A stretch of 64,000 nucleotides of DNA. Source: Isochrysis galbana. Lineage: Eukaryota > Haptophyta > Isochrysidales > Isochrysidaceae. The position numbers and the translations under genes are program-made. A model generated the notes under the pieces. The model made no database searches, was not told where the DNA came from, and worked only from the letters and a program-made list of their open reading frames with translations. The stretch covers positions 1,657,930 to 1,721,929 of the forward strand of contig CM030939.1 in NCBI GenBank assembly GCA_018136815.1, given 5' to 3'. Shown here piece after piece: positions 61,364 to 64,000 of the stretch. The first letter of the stretch is position 1; every line of letters begins with the position of its first letter.

Positions 61364-62588
61364 ATGCGCCGCTCGGCGGCTCCGGCGCTCTTCATCATGC
61401 TTGCAAGAGCGGCGGCGTCGCAGGCGGCCGCGGCGGTGCATCCAGAGCATGAAGTTGGTGCTCTCGTGAGAGCGAGGGCCGTCGCCTCGCGCGCGCCTAC
61501 CGAGGTGGTCGTCGGCAGCCGTGAGGGAGGCGAGCACGAGGGAGCAGAGTGGTGGGAACGGCATGACTCACTCTTCCGCCAGGCAAGGGCCGAATGGGGA
61601 CAGAAGCACGCCGAGCTCTACGACTTCGCTGCGCACGAGGAAGATTTCGTGGATCCTGCTCTCCTCGCCTTGGTGCGGGCTGCCGAGGCTGATGCCGCCT
61701 CCGGGCTGCCGGTCGATGAGAGAGAGCTCAAGGCGCATCTCCGCCCGACAAACATGGCAGGAGTGTATCGCCTTCGCCTGCTGACGCCGCGATTCTGCGA
61801 GATGCTCCTGGAAGAGTTGCACCATCTTGCGGCCTCGGGCGTGCCAACGCGTCGACCAAACGGCATGAACCGCTTCGGCGCCATTCTTGAGGATGTCCCA
61901 GGTGGATTGTCGATTGAGACTCTTGTTGGCCGCATTGCGCACCGATATGGTCGCCCTCTGGCGCAGATGGCGTTCCCACAGCTCGTGGGCGCGGCTGATG
62001 CAGACAAGCACTTTGGTTTTGTGGTCAAGTACCGCCTGGGCGAGGACGAGTCACTCGCGCTCCACGCTGACGCTTCTGTTGCGACGCTGAACGTGCCTCT
62101 CAATGTTGGCCGGTTTGATGGAGGCGGGTTGTGCTTCAGAGGCACAAGGATGGTGGATGAGAAGCCCAAGAAAATGTTGGCGACATGTGTGAGCTGGGAT
62201 GGATTTTCTCCTGGAGAAGCCATCCTGCATCTGGGTATGTCCATGGCCCAACGTCTATGCGCTTGACAACCAAACCTAAATGTGCCTCCTTGCCCTCGCA
62301 GGTGGTGCATACCACGAAGCAATGCCCATTTTGGCTGGTGAACGGTCCAACCTCATCCTCTGGATGTTTGGACAGCACGGGAGTGTCCGCGTGGCTCCGT
62401 ACGCAGATGGAGAGTCCGGCCGCACGAATGCTTCAAGCCGCTGGGGTCAAGGAAAGCTTGGCGACGATGACGAGGTCTGGAGCAAGGCCGTCTCAGAGGA
62501 CCAACCCTACTATTCTACTAGCATTGAGAATCTAGACCTAGAGAAGCGAGGGCGCGACGACAGTCTCAAGGTACATGATGAGCTGTAG
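61364..62588 (+). CDS. 2OG-Fe(II) oxygenase of the secretory type, two exons
   Basis: Exon 1 61364-62234, intron 62235-62301 (GTATGT...CGCAG), exon 2 62302-62588; the split Gly codon keeps the frame. The ATG at 61364 is chosen because it gives a signal peptide (MRRSAAPALFIMLARAAASQ). The 385-residue protein has the Fe-binding H-x-D in LHADASVATLNV (H234, D236), FDGGGLCFRG, and GGAYHEAMPILAGERSNLI with distal His 295 and 2OG-binding Arg 305. This is the P4H/PLOD/OGFOD2-like fold; such enzymes hydroxylate Pro or Lys in ER proteins or other substrates. A substrate link to the Pro-rich protein at 42 kb is tempting but unproven. Confidence 0.8.
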
Positions 62589-63569
62589 GGGAAACTCCTT
62601 AATATTCTCGCCACACACGCTGCCCTGCGGTCGAGCATATTGCGACCATTCAGCGGGACAGAGAAGAAAACGGTGTGGGGAAGTGGGAAATAAAGCGAAA
62701 AAGGACAGGGAACAGGGGAGCCATCAGGAAGTAAAAAGGCACCCACGGGACCGGGAAGAGACGGGAGGGGGAAGTCTCTACTGGGGCGGGAAAGCTATGC
62801 AGGCAGAGCCGCCGGCGGGGAAGGGGGGAACCGTCGGACGCTCAGGAGGGGGAGGGGGTGCGCCGTCTGCTAATCACGCCATGCGGTGGCGGCTCCTGCG
62901 GGTCGCGGGGGAATTCCTGGACGCAAAGAGGGGGGGGAGGGGGGTGCGGCGATCGTAATAGTAAACCATCTGAGCATTAGTACCACTACTGCCTCTAGCC
63001 CGGTACTATCACAATAAAGTCCACAGTGACAAAGTGAATTTGCTTGCGGGGCCGGGCTGAAATGGCGATGCGTTTGCTAAGGTACAGTGGACAGTGGAGT
63101 GCCGCGCCCCGAATAGGCAGAAGTCTGGAATCTTCACGATTTTTTTAGCGGTGAGGGCGCGGGCGGCGATCGCGATCGCAAGCTTTTAGCTTTATTTGAT
63201 TAACTAGGAATGTCGAATGTCGGTCGAGGCAAAGATAACTGGTCACCTAGTGGCACAGGAGAATGCTGTGAAGGCGCCCTGAATGAACGCCGCTAGTACC
63301 GCTAGGGCAAGAACACTCGAACACCCCGCCCATCCATGGCACCCCCGCAACCCGGGCCACAACGTAGTGCACAAGGGGAGGAGCCGCAAGGCATGCTAAG
63401 GGGGGAGGAGTTTAGGGGGATAGGGCGTGGCTGCACGGTGGAGTCCCAAAGCCGCGTGCAAGAATATTAAAAGATTTCTCCCCCAATCAACTCTTGGGCC
63501 CGGGAGGCAAGTGCGTTTAGCATGGAGATAAGTTTGTGTTGCGGGAGTCGGGGGCATTGCGTCCCCAAT
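62589..63569. other. gene-free stretch
   Basis: Between the oxygenase and the SET gene. The inverted form of the dispersed word (gagcattagtaccactactg...ctagcccggtac) stands at about 62971-63006. G-runs occur near 62925-62945. No gene. Confidence 0.5.
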
Positions 63570-64000
63570 CTAGGTGTTCTCTGCCCTAGAGCTCCGCCGC
63601 CTCGTGTCCGGAGACAAACGGGGCTGTGCAGTGGAAGCTGTGCACTTCGCACAATCGCACACGAATCCATAGTCGCGTAGGGCAGCACGGCGTTCCTCCA
63701 CATCCGCACTGTCGTTCTCATCAATATACGAAATAGTGATCTCCTCGCCGGCGGCAATGGCTCTCAGGGTCACCAGCTGCAGATGTGTATTCCCGCGGTC
63801 GAAGCGGACGACAGCATTTGGGACGCACGAGTGGTTTGCACAGGACACTTGGCTATAGAGAGCGCTGCCTTGAACTACGTCGCCAGCTTCCTCCGGTAGG
63901 CCACTCAAGATCTTCAACAATGCCTCTGCTTGAGCGTGTGCGGACGACGGAGTTGCTGGCGAGTCGTTGTGGCCGGATCTGTGCCGTTTGCTCGCGGAAC
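63570..64000 (-). CDS. SMYD-type SET-domain protein, 5' part outside window
   Basis: A minus-strand frame is open from the window edge to a stop at 63570. It carries YSQVSCANHSCVPNAVVRF, the NHSC-PN motif of the SET catalytic core; then AGEEITISYID, the pseudoknot tyrosine block; then the post-SET zinc site FVCDCAKC. This is the order of SMYD/SET histone or protein lysine methyltransferases, which use SAM. The MYND finger and the first SET half would be beyond 64000. The last residues after the post-SET are short and basic. Confidence 0.85.
   Translation of the reverse strand, partial: SASKRHRSGHNDSPATPSSAHAQAEALLKILSGLPEEAGDVVQGSALYSQVSCANHSCVPNAVVRFDRGNTHLQLVTLRAIAAGEEITISYIDENDSADVEERRAALRDYGFVCDCAKCTASTAQPRLSPDTRRRSSRAENT

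Overview
The window is eukaryotic nuclear DNA, most likely from a haptophyte or a similar GC-rich marine microalga. The evidence is spliced genes with GT-AG introns, APE-type LINE and Ty1/copia retrotransposons, long CT/GA tracts, (SPPPP)n wall-type proteins, a DGAT2 acyltransferase, an EGF-exostosin glycosyltransferase, and a secreted protein whose Cys/Asp/Gly motif (CDDGGPGAEY...GTDC.DCG) I associate with haptophytes and related algae. The species assignment is inference. I see no bacterial operons, rRNA, tRNA or CRISPR. Two runs of exactly 100 N mark scaffold joins (3507-3606 and 35376-35475).

Layout. 1-5.8 kb: a 204-bp satellite, an antisense LINE fragment and a 5'-truncated copia element. 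6.5-7.3 kb: a small secreted, membrane-anchored Cys/Pro-rich protein (-). 11.8-14.3 kb: a voltage-gated K+ channel with a cNMP-binding-like domain (-). 14.3-18.2 kb: low-complexity DNA and a LINE 5' fragment. 18.3-19.3 kb: a C2orf69/UPF0565-like protein (+). 20.7-22.1 kb: a NudC/CS-domain protein, two exons (-). 24.3-26.8 kb: a carrier-like membrane protein, about five exons (+). 28.8-29.9 kb: a DGAT2-family acyltransferase, two exons (+). 30.6-34.5 kb: a 1312-residue multidomain enzyme (-). 35.5-42.8 kb: a Pro-rich wall-type protein (-) whose repeat domain is a 5.4-kb minisatellite. 43.6-46.2 kb: decayed unknown ORFs. 46.9-49.8 kb: an EGF-exostosin (GT47) gene that I resolved into five exons (-). 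50.4-57.6 kb: a full-length LINE nested in a hAT-like DNA transposon. 59.7-60.2 kb: a small hypothetical gene (-). 61.4-62.6 kb: a secretory-type 2OG-Fe(II) oxygenase (+). From 63.6 kb to the window end: the C-terminal part of a SMYD-type SET protein (-).

Three observations stand out. First, the 1312-residue protein fuses three tandem PTPS-like (pterin synthase) units, a HAD-like unit, a SAM methyltransferase and a zinc-dependent-type alcohol dehydrogenase. These match the products of a bacterial pterin-associated gene cluster I recall, so it looks like a whole uncharacterised pathway in one chain. Second, a palindromic MITE family (termini CCTAGATGGG..., 8-bp target duplications) occurs three times, each time within about 270 bp upstream of a start codon (NudC-like, DGAT2-like, 2OG oxygenase). 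Third, the 6.3-kb LINE has a 19-bp target duplication and sits in the right terminus of a hAT-like element that has its own perfect 8-bp duplication; several other LINE copies here keep their 5' ends and lack their 3' ends, the reverse of normal LINE truncation.

The genes show no operon-like linkage. Gene spacing is filled with transposon debris and GA/CT microsatellites.
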